From positions 594,001 to 658,000 of the forward strand of contig CANJKZ010000934.1 in the NCBI GenBank assembly GCA_947471745.1: a stretch of DNA of 64,000 bases, read 5' to 3'. The notes beneath the pieces were generated by a model. That model was not told where the DNA came from and ran no database searches. It saw nothing but the letters and a program-made list of their open reading frames with translations. The position numbers and the translations under genes are program-made. Origin of the DNA: Closterium sp. Naga37s-1. Lineage: Eukaryota > Streptophyta > Zygnematophyceae > Desmidiales > Closteriaceae. Numbering within the stretch: position 1 is the first letter of the stretch; the number at the start of each line of letters is the position of its first letter. Shown piece after piece: positions 47,001-57,372 of the stretch.

Positions 47001-48671
47001 GAGGACAGGCAGGAGGACCTTGAGTGTCTTGCAGCCGCTGCGCCTCATCTCGTGTCCATGCTGCTTGCCCCTGAGGGAGACCCGGATGCTCCAGACATCC
47101 CGACCCCGCGCTCTTACGCAGAGGCGATTACGGGTCCTTACTCCTCTCAGTGGCAGACAGCCATGGACGCAGAGATGGCATCCTGGAAGTCCACAGGCAC
47201 CTACGTCGACGAGGTTCCCCCTCCTGGGGCGAACATCGTCAGTGGCATGTGGATTTTCAGGGTGAAGCGGCCGCAAGGTTCTCCGCCTGTCTTCAAGGCT
47301 CGTTACGTTGCTCGAGGTTTCAGTCAGCGAGAGGGAGTTGACTTCTTCCAGACCTTCTCCCCCACCCCGAAGATGACCACTCTTCGGGTGCTGCTGCACG
47401 TTGCCGCTCAGCGTGACTACGAGCTTCACTCTCTTGACTTCAGCACAGCTTTCTTGCAGGGCAGCCTGCACGAGGAGATCTGGCTGCGCCGCCCGCCAGG
47501 CTTCACTGGGTCGTTCCCTCCGGGTACCCAGTGGAGCCTCCGGCGGCCGGTCTACGGTCTCCGCCAGGCGCCACGTGAGTGGCACGACACACTGAGGACG
47601 ACACTTGCGGCTCTTGGGTTTGCTCCGTCGACTGCTGACCCGTCGCTGTTTCTGCGCACCGACACTTCGCTGCCGCCGTTCTACATCCTCGTGTACGTCG
47701 ACGACTTGGTCTTTGCCACTGCTGACACTGAGGCTCTCGCCCTGGTGAAGTCGGAGCTGCAGAAGAGACACACGTGCACAGACCTGGGTGAGCTGCGCAG
47801 CTACCTTGGCTTGCAGATCACCCGGGACAGAGCACGCCGCACCATCACACTGACTCAGTCACACATGGTGCAGCAGGTCCTTCAGCGCTTCGGCTTCACC
47901 TGGTTCTCAGCACAGGCCACTCCTCTGGCTACAGGTCACTCGCTCTCAGCTCCACCTTCGGACGAGTCCGTAGAGCCGAGTGGTCCTTACCCAGAGCTAG
48001 TGGGCTGCCTCATGTACCTGATGACGTGCACACGACCTGATCTTGCGTACCCTCTTGGCCTTCTGGCTCGCTACGTGGCTCCTGGTCGGCACCGAAAGGT
48101 GCACATGGATGCTGCTAAGAGGGTACTGCGCTACTTGTGCAGTACATCGGGCATGGGGCTCGTGCTTGGAGGACGGGGAGACGTTGACCTCACTGGTCAC
48201 TCGGACGCTTCTTGGGTTGACGACCAGGCTACGCAGCGGTCGTCCCAGGGTTACACCTTCAGCCTTGGCTCTGGTTCAGTTTCTTGGCGTTCTACACGCT
48301 CGTCTTCAGTTCTCAGCTCCAGTTGTGAGGCTGAGATCTACGCCACAGCCATGGCTGCACAGGAGTTACGCTGGCTCACCTACCTGCTGACCGACTTGGG
48401 AGAGCGGCCTCATTCTCCTTCAGTGCTGTACGTCGACAACAAGGCCGCCATTGCCTTGTGTCAGGAGCACAGACTGGAGCACAGAACGAAGCACATCGCT
48501 CTGCGTTACTTCTTCGCTCGAGAGTTGCAGCAGCGTGGTCAGCTTCGTCTTGCACACGTGGCCACTTGGGCCAACACTGCTGATATATTCACCAAGGTGC
48601 TTCTGCCTGGTGATCATCAGCGTTTCTGCACTTTGTTAGGCCTTGTTCCCACGCTTCCTCACTTGCTGTAG
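44043..48671 (+). CDS. Copia B Pol polyprotein (protease, integrase, RT, RNase H)
   Basis: 1,542 codons without a stop. The protease motif reads LDSVAS at residues 7-11, where the catalytic family motif is DSGAS, so Gly is replaced by Val. The GAG-pre-integrase segment is LLWHHRLGHPSV. Integrase D-D-E: LDVWG (~217), HSDRGGEF (~286), NGVAERR (~322). Between integrase and RT is a long Gly/Ala/Glu repeat (GGAEPGGAEPG type) and spacer. RT: ARYVARGFSQREGVDFFQTF (~1085) and LVYVDDLVFA (~1217). RNase H: SSSCEAEIYATAMA and YVDNKAAIALC (~1462). RT and integrase look intact, but the protease change and the absent Gag suggest dependence on a helper element. Confidence 0.93.
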   Translation: MYTFTLDSVASRSFFRDSTTLTPLNRLVPVSLADPSGGPVLARYSTVLPCPAIPSGSLSGLHLPSFSTNLVSGADLQDQWVDQFTPGGQRVTHCTCSRTGRHLATFTRAPGSSLYTLTTVSPQVAASASESGQLAAPCSCCALSHQTLLWHHRLGHPSVQRLRSMHRRVLVSGLPRVLPPLPPSPAPPCLPCVEGRQRAAPHSSSFPPTEAPLQTLHLDVWGPARVRGQGHERYFLLVVDDYTRYTTVFPLRTKGEVPDVLIPWIRTARLQLREQFGTEFPVLCLHSDRGGEFSSDLLAAFCAEHVIRQTFTLPASPQQNGVAERRIGLVMEVARTSMIHAAAPHFLWPFAVRYAAHQLNLWPRVSLPETSPTLLWTGKVGDASRFRVWGARAFVRDTTADKLSARTAPCVFLGFVPDAPGWQFYHPTSRRVFPSQDVTFDESVPFCRLFPYRTAPLPPPPLFLAPGAPQVDPLPAPGPAPSGVSQVDPPPLTSPVEVTGDSGPAEGGPARGAASGGAEPGGAEPGGAEPGDAEPGREESRGAEPGGTEPGGAAPGGAEASGEQSPWSGCLRSRSAGTSLLHSSRRLPLSPQQLREWCVGRQGRTAGARGPAAGGAGAGDSATGAVSAGGSGAAEGAGARGCRVAEGAGAGGSGAAAGAGTEGSESAVARSPWSSRLRPRVPLTSQQLHDWYGRRQGRASGARSSAAGGTSADVTGAGSGAGPGGARTGGTGATGAGGSELEGAAAGDTAAGDPGTGGAGSGGAAAGGAGPGGAGAEGSGAAGGAGTAGGAGAAGAGSSAQPRLFFAPPSDSVLRQVLSLPSSTGLPLQPGSPLPAPSPYTEQTGGLTERREPVSRPVSPVRSGRSGRRVPGSCQPAVPGIHLVVRRPSSPPQSVPLPSPPASFLPTVPEPESDCARAAHPTVTRLLATVVTDPSFESTAASALVAELVDFAAACRLDYAASLVAESASVCPPSVGGECALGTDVLEDRQEDLECLAAAAPHLVSMLLAPEGDPDAPDIPTPRSYAEAITGPYSSQWQTAMDAEMASWKSTGTYVDEVPPPGANIVSGMWIFRVKRPQGSPPVFKARYVARGFSQREGVDFFQTFSPTPKMTTLRVLLHVAAQRDYELHSLDFSTAFLQGSLHEEIWLRRPPGFTGSFPPGTQWSLRRPVYGLRQAPREWHDTLRTTLAALGFAPSTADPSLFLRTDTSLPPFYILVYVDDLVFATADTEALALVKSELQKRHTCTDLGELRSYLGLQITRDRARRTITLTQSHMVQQVLQRFGFTWFSAQATPLATGHSLSAPPSDESVEPSGPYPELVGCLMYLMTCTRPDLAYPLGLLARYVAPGRHRKVHMDAAKRVLRYLCSTSGMGLVLGGRGDVDLTGHSDASWVDDQATQRSSQGYTFSLGSGSVSWRSTRSSSVLSSSCEAEIYATAMAAQELRWLTYLLTDLGERPHSPSVLYVDNKAAIALCQEHRLEHRTKHIALRYFFARELQQRGQLRLAHVATWANTADIFTKVLLPGDHQRFCTLLGLVPTLPHLL

Positions 48672-49037
48672 GCTTTGTTTGTACTGTGATCTATATGTAT
48701 ACCTGCATGCTTGCTCTTGTAGGTAGATATCACTGTGCTGTTGTTGTTACACATATATCTCTGCATCTGAACTGGCCTTGTGGCCTTTTGCTTGTGCTCA
48801 GACTGCGTGGTGACGTTGTGATCCACCCTGAGCTTGTTTTGCACTCGCTGTCTGGCCTTGTAACCCTCTGTTCTCCCCCACTTTGCCTATGGGGGTGTGT
48901 CAAACATATGTTTATATGTTATAGTTTAGGTAGGCTTTAGTGGGGTACTCACTGTGGGGTACAACCCCTTAGGTTTTATTTTGTACCAACTCTCTCGATA
49001 GTAAACATCACTTTTCCCCTTTACTCTCGACATGGGT

Positions 49038-52000
49038 CACCCCTCCCTGCCACGCCTTCGTGGCATGCACTCCCATCTCCTTGTCTCTGGTCTCCCCAGG
49101 TCTCTGCCTCCCCTGCCGCCCTCGCCTGCCCCGCCTTGTCTTCCTTGCGTTGAGGGACGGCAACGCGCCGCTCCTCACTCCTCCTCGTTTCCCCCGACGA
49201 CTGCTCCCCTGCAGACCCTCCACATGGACGTGTGGGGCGCAGCCCGCGTCAGTGGACAGGGCCGCGAGCGCTACTTTCTGCTGGTAGTTGACGACTACAC
49301 GCGATACACCACAGTCTTCCCCTTGCGCAGCAAGGGTGAAGTCTCTGCTCTCTTGATCCCTTGGATCCGCACAGTCCGTCTCCAGCTGCGTGAGCGTTTC
49401 GGCCAGGACCTTCCTGTCCTGCGTCTGCACTCTGACAGAGGTGGTGAGTTCTCCTCCGACCTCTTGCGGGACTTTTGTCGTGGGGAGGGCATCACCCAGT
49501 CGTTCACGCTTCCGGACTCCCCTCAGCAAAATGGGATTGCTGAGCGCCGCATTGGCTTGGTCATGGAGGTCGCTCGTACCTCCATGATTCATGCGGCCGC
49601 TCCCCATTTTCTGTGGCCGTTTGCGGTCCGGTACGCTGCGCATCAGCTCAACCTTTGGCTCCGTGTCTCCTTAACGGAGACCTTGCCCACACTGCGTTGG
49701 ACGGGGAAGGTTGGCGATGCGTCGGTGTTCCGGGTCTGGGGTTCTCGTGCCTTTGTTCGCGATACGTCCGCGGACAAGCTCTCCGCTCGCGCTATTCCCT
49801 GCGTCTTCCTTGGCTTTGTCCCTGATGCGCCTGGCTGGCAGTTTTACCACCCCACCTCGCGCCGTGTCCTCCCTTCTCAGGACGTCACGTTCGACGAGTC
49901 GGTTCCCTTCTACCGTCTCTTCCCCTACCCCTCTGCCCCTTCCCCGCCCCCGCCGCTCTTCCTTGCTCCCGGTCCGCCTCTGGTAGACCCCCTCCCGCCC
50001 CAGGGTCCTGCTCCCTCGGGAGTGTCTCAGGTAGACCCTCTCCCTGGTACTGCGCCTGTTCAGGTAGCTGTCGTCTCAGGTGCTGCTCCAGGTGCTGCGT
50101 CTGGGGGTGCTGTGTCTGGGGGTGCGGAGCCGGGGGGTGCGGGGTCTGAGGGTGCTGGGTCTGGGGGTGCTGAGCCTGAGGGTGTTGAGCATGGGGGTGC
50201 TGAGTCGGAGGGTGCGGAGCCTGAGGGTGCTGAGTCGGAGGGTGCGGAGTCTGGGGGTGCTGAGCCTCGGGGTACTGCTTCGTCTGGAGGTCCTGCTGGT
50301 GCTTCACCGCGACTGTCCTCGCAGCAGCTGCGTGAGTGGCTTGTTCAGCGTGCACACCGTCGGAGTGGGGCTCCCGGAGCTGGAGAGCCTGGAGGCGCTG
50401 GAGCTGGAGGTGCTGCTGTTACTACTGGAGTTGGAGATCCTACGGAGCCTGGAGCAGCTAGCGCTGGAGGCGCTGGAGCTGGAGTGGCTGGAGTTGGAGG
50501 CCCTGGCGCAGGCGGCGCTGGAGGTGCAGGAGCTGGAGCTGTTGACCCTGGAGCTGGAGGTGCTGGAGGCACTGTGCGGCCGCGCCCGTACTTCGTTCCC
50601 CTGCTTCAGCAGGTCCTTGGTGTCCCGTCTTCTACTGGTCTTCCTCCTCCCTTCCTGTGTCCACCGCCTGACCAGTCGCAGCCGCCGTTACAGCCAGCCT
50701 CCCCACTGCCTGTTCCCTCTCCTTACACTGAGCAGTCCGGAGGTCTTACAGAGCGTCGTGAGCCTGCGTCTCGTCCTGTCTCGCCTGTTTGCACTGCTCG
50801 TCGTGCTCCTCGTTCGCGTCCTCCTCCTGTCCCAGGCACACACACCATGGCACTCCGTCCTTCCTCTGTTCCACTGCGTGTTCCTCTGCCTGCTCCTCCT
50901 GAGTCCTCTCTTCCTGCGGTCCTTGACCCTGAGTCTGACCGAGCGCGTGCTGCCAGTCCCACAGTCGCTCGTCTCCTTGCCACTGCTGTCACTGGCCCGT
51001 CCTTTGAGTCTGCTGCTGCTTCTGCTCTCGTTGCTGAGCTACTTGACTTTGCTGCTGCCTGCCGTCTCGACTACGCCTCTGCTCTAGTTGCTGAGTCTGT
51101 GCCTGCCAGTCCTCCGTCCGTCGGGGGTGAGTGTGCTCTTGGCACGGACGTCCTTGAGGACAGGCAGGAGGATTTTGAGTGTCTTGCAGCTGCTGTACCT
51201 CGTTTCGCCTCCTTGCTGCTTGCCCCTGAGGGAGACCCAGATGCTCCTGACATCCCGACCCCGCGCTCTTACGGGTCCTTACTCCTCTCAGTGGCAGGCA
51301 GCAATGGATGCCGAGATGGCATCCTGGAAGTCCACAGGCACTTACGTCGACGAGGTTCCCCCACCTGGGGTGAACATAGTCGATGGCATGTGGATCTTCA
51401 GGGTGAAGCGGCTGCCGGGTTCTCCGCCTGCCTTCAAGGCGCGCTACGTTGCTCGAGGTTTCAGTCAGCGACAGGGAGTTGACTACTTCCAGACCTTCTC
51501 CCCCACCCCGAAGATGACTACTCTTCGGGTGTTGCTGCACGTAGCTGCTCAGCGTGACTATGAGTTACACTCCCTGGACTTCAGTACTGCTTTCCTGCAG
51601 GGCAGCCTGCACGAGAAGATCTGGCTGCGCCGACCACCTGGTTTCACTGGGTCGTTTCCTACAGGTACCCAGTGGAGCCTCCGCCGGCCAGTCTACGGTC
51701 TCCGCCAGGCGCCTCGCGAGTGGCACGACACACTCAGGACAACACTTGCGGCTCTTGGGTTTGTTCCTTCTACAGCAGACCCGTCGCTGTTTCTACGCAC
51801 CGACACCTCGCTGCCGCCCTTCTACGTCCTAGTGTACGTCGACGACCTCGTCTTTGCCACGGCTGACACTGAGGCACTGACCCTAGTGAAGTCCAAGTTG
51901 CAGAAGAGACATACCTGCACTGACCTGGGTGAACTGCGCAGCTACCTTGGCCTGCAGATCACCCGGGACAGAGCACGGCGCACCATCACACTGACTCAGT

Positions 52001-52823
52001 CACACATGGTGCACCAGGTCCTTCAGCGCTTCGGCTTCCAGTACTCCCCGCCACAGCTCACTCCTCTGTCTACCAGCCACTCGCTCTCAGATCCACCTTC
52101 GAACGAGTCCGTAGAGCCGAGTGGTCCGTACCCAGAGCTTGTGGATTGCCTCATGTACCTGATGACTTGCACTCGACCTGACCTCGCGTACCCTCTCAGC
52201 CTTCTGGCTCGCTACGTGGCTCCCGGTAGGCACCGAAAGGTGCACTGGGATGCTGCGAAGAGGGTACTGCGTTACCTGTGCAGTACATCGGGCATGGGGC
52301 TTGTGCTTGGAGGACGGGGTCCTGTTGTCCTCACTGGTCACGCAGACGCCTCCTGGGTTGACAACTCAGCTACGCAGCAGTCGTCGCAGGGTTACACCTT
52401 CAGCCTTGGGCCCGGCTCGGTTTCTTGGCGGTCTACCCGCTCGTCTTCAGTTCTCAGCTCCAGCTGTGAGGCTGAGATCTTCGCCGGAGCCATGGCTGCT
52501 CAGGAGCTACGCTGGCTCACCTACTTGCTGACCGACTTGGGAGAGCAGCCTCGTTCGCCTCCAGTCCTGTACGTAGACAACAAGGCCATGATAGCCTTGT
52601 GTTAGGAGCACAGACTGGAGCACAGAACGAAGCACATCGCTCTGCGATACTTCCTTGCTCGAGAGTTGCAGCAGCGTGGTCAGCTTCGTCTAGCGTACGT
52701 GGCCACTCGGGCCAACACTGCTGATGTCTTCACCAAGGCACTTCCGCCTGGTGACCATCAGCGCTTTGTCACTGTGTTAGGCCTTGTGCCTACGTTGCCT
52801 CACTTACTTACTGCCTGACTCTG
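49038..52823 (+). pseudogene. Copia A integrase, RT and RNase H, with a frameshift and a stop
   Basis: Continues the polyprotein of Copia A after element B. Integrase keeps MDVWG, HSDRGGEF and NGIAERR, followed by a Gly/Glu repeat linker. Compared with element B, 14 bp are missing near 51272 (after PTPRSY), shifting the frame. RT then reads on with VYVDDLVFA near 51834. A TAG at 52603-52605 replaces a Gln codon in RNase H (ALC-stop-EHRLEHRTKHIALRY), and the frame would otherwise end near 52818. This copy is therefore not autonomous. Confidence 0.9.
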
Positions 52824-53061
52824 CCTGTACTGTGATCTATCTATATACCTGCATGCTTGCATTTGTTAGGGTATGATCACTGTATTGTTTGTTCTCTTTA
52901 TATAACTCTGCATGTGAACTGGCCTTGTGGCCCTTTGCTTGTGCTCGGACTGTGTGGTGACTTTGTGATCCACCCTGAGCTTGCTTTGCTTTGCTTCTTC
53001 TCTTGACTGGTCTTGTGACCATTGCTTGTTTTGGCTATCCCCCACTTCGCCTATGGGGGTG

Positions 53062-53221
53062 TGTCAAACATATATGCTTAGTTATATCTAGGCTTAGTTT
53101 ATGTGTTTATAGTTGTCTAGGCTATAGTGGGTTTAGCCTTAGGGGGTACAAATTTCTCTCGACATTCTACTTGTACCCCTTCCCTTTTCCTAGTCCATCA
53201 TTCTCGCCTACTATTCTCACA
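53062..53221 (+). repeat. 3' LTR of Copia A
   Basis: Identical by eye to 37884-38043 and preceded by a G-rich polypurine-like TATGGGGGTG. Confidence 0.95.
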
Positions 53222-53244
53222 GTTATGTCCGGGAGAATACGGTA

Positions 53245-53617
53245 TAATGACATTTAGGAAATGCGTATTTCTTACACCAAATTGTAGATCACGTTCTTGC
53301 AATTTGAATCGAGTCGAAACTATACAGGGCTGGAATTGAGAATCTCGTGCCAGTTGGCAGGGAATGATTCCCTGCCAACACACACAGTCAGAATGAGTCA
53401 ACTTACGCTGCCGACAGCTCATTCTGACTGGACGCGCAGGCACTGAGCCGAGCGAGGTGAAGGGCTTCGAAATTCAATCATGTGGGAATGGAAAATGTGA
53501 GTTTCGTTACAACGATTTCAGTACAATTATAGCAAAACAAATCAGAGGGTGGCGCTTATAATCCGTAAGCCTTCAGGAGTGGGCTTATAATCGAGGACCG
53601 GATATAAGCGCTGTCAT
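53245..53617. repeat. Right part of the ~610 bp duplicated target (copy 1)
   Basis: Matches 59511-59883 with about seven substitutions. It ends exactly where the DIRS element starts. Contains GTTGGCAGGGAATGATTCCC, which pairs with CCTGCCAAC nearby, and a repeated CAGTCAGAATGAG / CTCATTCTGACTG inverted pair. Confidence 0.88.
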
Positions 53618-53973
53618 TGTGAAAGCTTGCTATTTGTCTTGCAAATGCAACGTCTCATTTCAACTGGCAAGTACAAGATTTTTATCGTCCAAGCAATTTA
53701 CAAGATAACAACAATAATTTCCCTACTAAACTAGGGTGGGAGGGTGGGGAACTTGAAAACTGAAAAGTTTGAAATGAAAAACGTGGGTGAAGGCCAAATG
53801 GCCTTCGCCCCCTCTTTTTTACCGAAAAAGAGGGGAAGTAGAGGTTCGCCGAAGCATTTTTCTTCGTTACAAATATCTTCGCTATTCACAATACACAATT
53901 TTAGAAAGTGTTACACACTTTCAAAAATTTACATATTGCGAAAGCTTGCTATTTGTCTTGCAAATGCAACGTC

Positions 53974-55020
53974 TCATTTCAACTGGGTTTTCTGAGACAT
54001 GGTGAGTGCTTGTTGGCGGTGCCGAGTAAGTGCACGCTCGTGCTGCGAGGGGGATGGAACATGCGCCTGGTCGTGGAGGCGTCGCGACGCAGCAAGGAGG
54101 TGATCGTGTGAGATGGTGACATAAAGGTCTTTCGCGGTTTCGCTCCGCCATCGCCCCAGTCTTTTGAAAAGGCGGTCCGGGATGCCCGTGCTCGCTGCAA
54201 CTGTTGCTGCCCCTTTGCGGAATGAATGGGTGCCGAGGTGTGTAGGGTCGATGCCAGCTGCTTGGAACGCATGCAAGCACCACGTGCGGATAGTGGGGTA
54301 TGATGGGGCGGTATCCTGCGACGATGGCAGGGAGTTGCGTCGAAAAATACGAATCAACGGGCCTTTGGTGTTTGGCCCATACTGCGCCAACTTGATGAAG
54401 TGTCTGGTGCACCGCACGGGGCAGAATGGTCCGTCAGTCGCGGCAACGGGGACCCATACGCCCTTGCTCTCCTGATCGGTTTTTGAGTGTGGAATTAGAA
54501 GCCACATTGCCGTAGCCTCGAATTGGACGTCCTCCCACTGGATTGACACCAGATTCGAGAAGCGAAGGAAGGCCGAGTACATGAGCAGCACGATGAGGCC
54601 CTTCTGGTAGGTGCCTGGTTCGCTTGACTGGAGAAAAGGTCCCGCCATTGCCTGGACTTGATGAAGGGAGACGTGCTCTTTCACTCGTGTTGGCCGAGGG
54701 CAGTGTCGTTTGGCGTACTCCCGGACTTGCGTTGTGAACGGGCCGTTCGCTGGGTTGGCTGACCCTGTCATGCGATGGGCAAAGCTGACTGCAGCGCATG
54801 TGAGCTGTACGCTGGAGACTGTGGCCTTGTGGTTGATTGCGTGCACTAAGTAGAGTGCTAGTGTGAGATCTGCAGCAGGCAAGAAATCCACTCTGGCCTT
54901 AATGCAAAAGCTGCGAAACTTCTCCCGGTATGGTTCGTATGTGTTGATTGTTGATTCCGATCGTGTCTTGGCTGTCATAAGAAGTAGCTGGTGGTGCAAC
55001 CTTGGAAGCATAGAATACAA
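53974..55020 (-). CDS. Tyrosine recombinase of the DIRS-type element
   Basis: 348 residues. N-terminal core-binding region (STINTYEPYREKFRSFCIKA) and catalytic domain: Arg in LLMYSAFLRFSNLV (~155), Lys in IPHSKTDQESKG, His-x-x-Arg in LGTHSFRKGAAT (~262) and nucleophile Tyr in ETAKDLYVTIS (~298). This enzyme class joins a circular cDNA to the target without an integrase. All catalytic residues are present. The 3' end of the gene overlaps repeat B1. Confidence 0.93.
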   Translation of the reverse strand: MYSMLPRLHHQLLLMTAKTRSESTINTYEPYREKFRSFCIKARVDFLPAADLTLALYLVHAINHKATVSSVQLTCAAVSFAHRMTGSANPANGPFTTQVREYAKRHCPRPTRVKEHVSLHQVQAMAGPFLQSSEPGTYQKGLIVLLMYSAFLRFSNLVSIQWEDVQFEATAMWLLIPHSKTDQESKGVWVPVAATDGPFCPVRCTRHFIKLAQYGPNTKGPLIRIFRRNSLPSSQDTAPSYPTIRTWCLHAFQAAGIDPTHLGTHSFRKGAATVAASTGIPDRLFKRLGRWRSETAKDLYVTISHDHLLAASRRLHDQAHVPSPSQHERALTRHRQQALTMSQKTQLK

Positions 55021-55312
55021 GAATGGTACATCAAGATTTGTAATTGACTTTCAGTGCTAGGATTCGACTGACTGGAAGCCCAGCACCCGAAAATGCATGT
55101 TCATGGGAGCCCACATGCAAGCATTGACTACCACTAGCAAGATAGAGGATGGAGGAAATGCCGATTGCCCAGGTGTGTGGGGAGGGTCTGATTAGGGGCC
55201 ACCAAGCAGCGCCTGTCCATTCGGGAATGACCAGCGTCATTGTGGCGTTCGTGCGTGCGGCATGGTGCAGGGTCGCGGGGATGAGGCTCGGTGGCGGAAA
55301 TGCGGAGCCGTG

Positions 55313-57022
55313 CTATAATCCCCAATCGAGCGAAAATGCATTTATGGCAGTTGCGCGTGGGTGCGGATGTTTAGCGCAGAAGCGCGAGAGCTGTGCGTTG
55401 TTGGCGTTCGCGAATAGGTCGATGGTGTGTGATCCCCAACGCCTGTCCAATAATCGAAACCAGGGGAGCTTGAGCGAGTAATCATCGTGGTCTTCCAACT
55501 TGGACAGTGCATCTGCATGCGCGTTGAGGGCCCGTGGAATCCATTCGATGACCAGCTGGGTTTCGTGCGCCATGCAAATTGCGACGATGGCCTTGTACAG
55601 AAGAGTGAGCTCAGGCTGGCGAGAGCCGCCTTTGCGAAGAATGAAGAAGACGCCTTGGTTGTCCACTCGAATGAGTACGTGGCGGCCTTGGATCTGGTCT
55701 GTGAATGTCTGCAGCGCCCATAACACTCCCTCGAGCTCTCGGCGTGTGCTCGATGTGGAGAGAAGTTCTTTTGGCATGGGGCTGCTTCCTTGTGAGCTTC
55801 CGCCGGGGAAGGATGAAAGGGTTGCACCCCAACTGTGCGCGCTAGCGTCGACGTGAATGACCGTATCCAGACTGTGGGGCATGTGAAACGGGGCCCTGTT
55901 AAAACGGTCAAAATGGTCAAGCGAAAATTGTAGCTCGTCGCGAACCTCCGAGGTCAGCGTCACCCGTGCATTCCATGATGGCGCCTCATTAATGAGTGTC
56001 AAAAGTTGATGGCTGAAAGAGCGCGCCGTCGCGCCAAGGGCGAGCGCCATGGATGCAAGAATGCCAGTGACTCGGGCGACGAGGCGGATTGAAACCCGCT
56101 GGTTGCGCTCGTAAGCGAGAAGCAGCACACGTAGTGCTTGTGTAAGTTGCGCCTTTCTCTCCTGGCCGATAGTGAATCTCCCGGATGCGGTGTCCAGCTC
56201 CATTCCGAGGAAGTGCAATCTTTGAGTCGCGGTCAGGTGTGACTTTTTTGCGTTGATGACGAGCCCTGACTCCTTGAGGTCTCGAATGACTGCACCACTT
56301 TTCAAACGAGCGTCCTGTTCCGAGTCGCAAAGGAACAATATATCGTCCACATAGGGTATGACCCGAATACCTTGCGCTCGCCATTTCCGTGCCAACTGCT
56401 TGATCAACTGGGTGAACAGGAAGGGCGCTGTAGCGAGGCCGAACGATAACGACTTGAAAAAATAGTCGGTGCCTTCGAAGTGAAAGCCTAGGAATGACCA
56501 GCAAGATGAATGAATATCGATGTGATGATAGCCAGACTTTAAGTCAACCGAGAACATCCAGTCGCCCGGCTTTGCCAGTTCAGCGACGCGAAGAAGACCT
56601 TCGTACTTGAATTTGGGGACAATGAGGTATTGATTGACCTTTCGCAAGTCGAGAATGAGGCGGCACTTGTTGCGTTGTTCCGCAACATTGAGTGGGCTGA
56701 TGCATGTAACGGCCGATGAGCTAGATGCAACTGCTGCTGCTCCCGACGTGAGCAATTCCTGAATTGCCGATCGGGTGAAGTCGGTGTGCTTCAAGACTCC
56801 GGCGTGATTTTGATCGCGAAACGGCGGCGGTGAGAATGCCTTCCAGGAAAGCCAATATCCATTAGCAATGATCGACAGGATCAAGGAGCTCTCGCACCAC
56901 GAAGCCCACCAAGCGAAAGCCTGTCGGAGGCGACCACCCATGATGGTGACATCGCGATCGGTAACTGCAGTTGCCAACATCTCGTCCTGCTCCCCTGACC
57001 ATGAAGGCGTGGCGGCTGCCAT
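55313..57022 (-). CDS. Reverse transcriptase - RNase H of the DIRS-type element
   Basis: 569 residues. RT motifs: KCRLILDLRKVNQYL, FSVDLKSGYHHIDI, FKSLSFGLATAPFLFTQL and IPYVDDILFLCD (~222). RNase H follows, with HVDASAHSWGATLSS (~387), ELEGVLWAL, RVDNQGVFFIL and NAHADALSKLED. I see no methyltransferase domain after RNase H, unlike DIRS1. The frame ends just after DLFANANNAQLSRF, typical of this order. The start Met is provisional. Confidence 0.93.
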   Translation of the reverse strand: MAAATPSWSGEQDEMLATAVTDRDVTIMGGRLRQAFAWWASWCESSLILSIIANGYWLSWKAFSPPPFRDQNHAGVLKHTDFTRSAIQELLTSGAAAVASSSSAVTCISPLNVAEQRNKCRLILDLRKVNQYLIVPKFKYEGLLRVAELAKPGDWMFSVDLKSGYHHIDIHSSCWSFLGFHFEGTDYFFKSLSFGLATAPFLFTQLIKQLARKWRAQGIRVIPYVDDILFLCDSEQDARLKSGAVIRDLKESGLVINAKKSHLTATQRLHFLGMELDTASGRFTIGQERKAQLTQALRVLLLAYERNQRVSIRLVARVTGILASMALALGATARSFSHQLLTLINEAPSWNARVTLTSEVRDELQFSLDHFDRFNRAPFHMPHSLDTVIHVDASAHSWGATLSSFPGGSSQGSSPMPKELLSTSSTRRELEGVLWALQTFTDQIQGRHVLIRVDNQGVFFILRKGGSRQPELTLLYKAIVAICMAHETQLVIEWIPRALNAHADALSKLEDHDDYSLKLPWFRLLDRRWGSHTIDLFANANNAQLSRFCAKHPHPRATAINAFSLDWGL

Positions 57023-57299
57023 GGGGTGTTTTGTTTGGGGATAGCAGGGGTACGGGGTCGAACCATGACGTTAAATTACGTGATATGTAACCGCGCGCAC
57101 GTATGAGCGGATAATTCACTCACAATGACGTGCAACTCGTGGGTCTGACAAGGGTAATGAGATTGCGAGTGCGTGTGAGTGAGGTGCGGCTGAGAATCAG
57201 CTGGATTCAATAGGTATCACCCCCCTTTGTGGGTATCAAAGTGAGAACCAGTCAAGTGAGGGTCCATGCGCGTCGTGCGCGCGCTTCTCTTTCTTCTTC

Positions 57300-57372
<73 letters not shown>

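Larger units (their letters stand above)
41506..49032 (+). mobile_element. Copia LTR retrotransposon B (inner), 135 bp LTRs, TSD TGGGT
   Basis: LTRs TGTCAAACATATGTTTATAT...CTCTCGACA lie at 41506-41640 and 48898-49032, identical by eye, and flanked by TGGGT (41501-41505, 49033-49037). The primer binding site region begins TGGTATTAAGAGC. It is 7,527 bp long. Identical LTRs indicate recent insertion. It lacks the N-terminal Gag domain seen in element A. Confidence 0.95.
37884..53221 (+). mobile_element. Copia LTR retrotransposon A (outer), 160 bp LTRs, TSD GTTAT
   Basis: Identical-looking LTRs TGTCAAACATATATGC...TATTCTCACA lie at 37884-38043 and 53062-53221 and are flanked by GTTAT (37879-37883, 53222-53226). 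The primer binding site TGGTATCAGAGC (38044) matches initiator tRNA-Met. Gene order protease-integrase-RT-RNase H marks Ty1/Copia. Without the nested element it is about 7.8 kb. It is inserted in the Tigger element, and its own pol is interrupted at codon HHRLG by element B. Confidence 0.95.
35092..53242 (-). mobile_element. pogo/Tigger DNA transposon (about 2.8 kb without its nested insertions)
   Basis: Terminal inverted repeats CCGTATACTCCCGGAC on the left and CCGTATTCTCCCGGAC on the right continue to AACACCC. TA flanks both ends (35090-35091, 53243-53244). The uninserted site is preserved at about 59502-59516 (CGCTTATATAATGAC), which fixes both borders. A Copia retrotransposon sits 21 bp from its right end. 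Confidence 0.88.
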
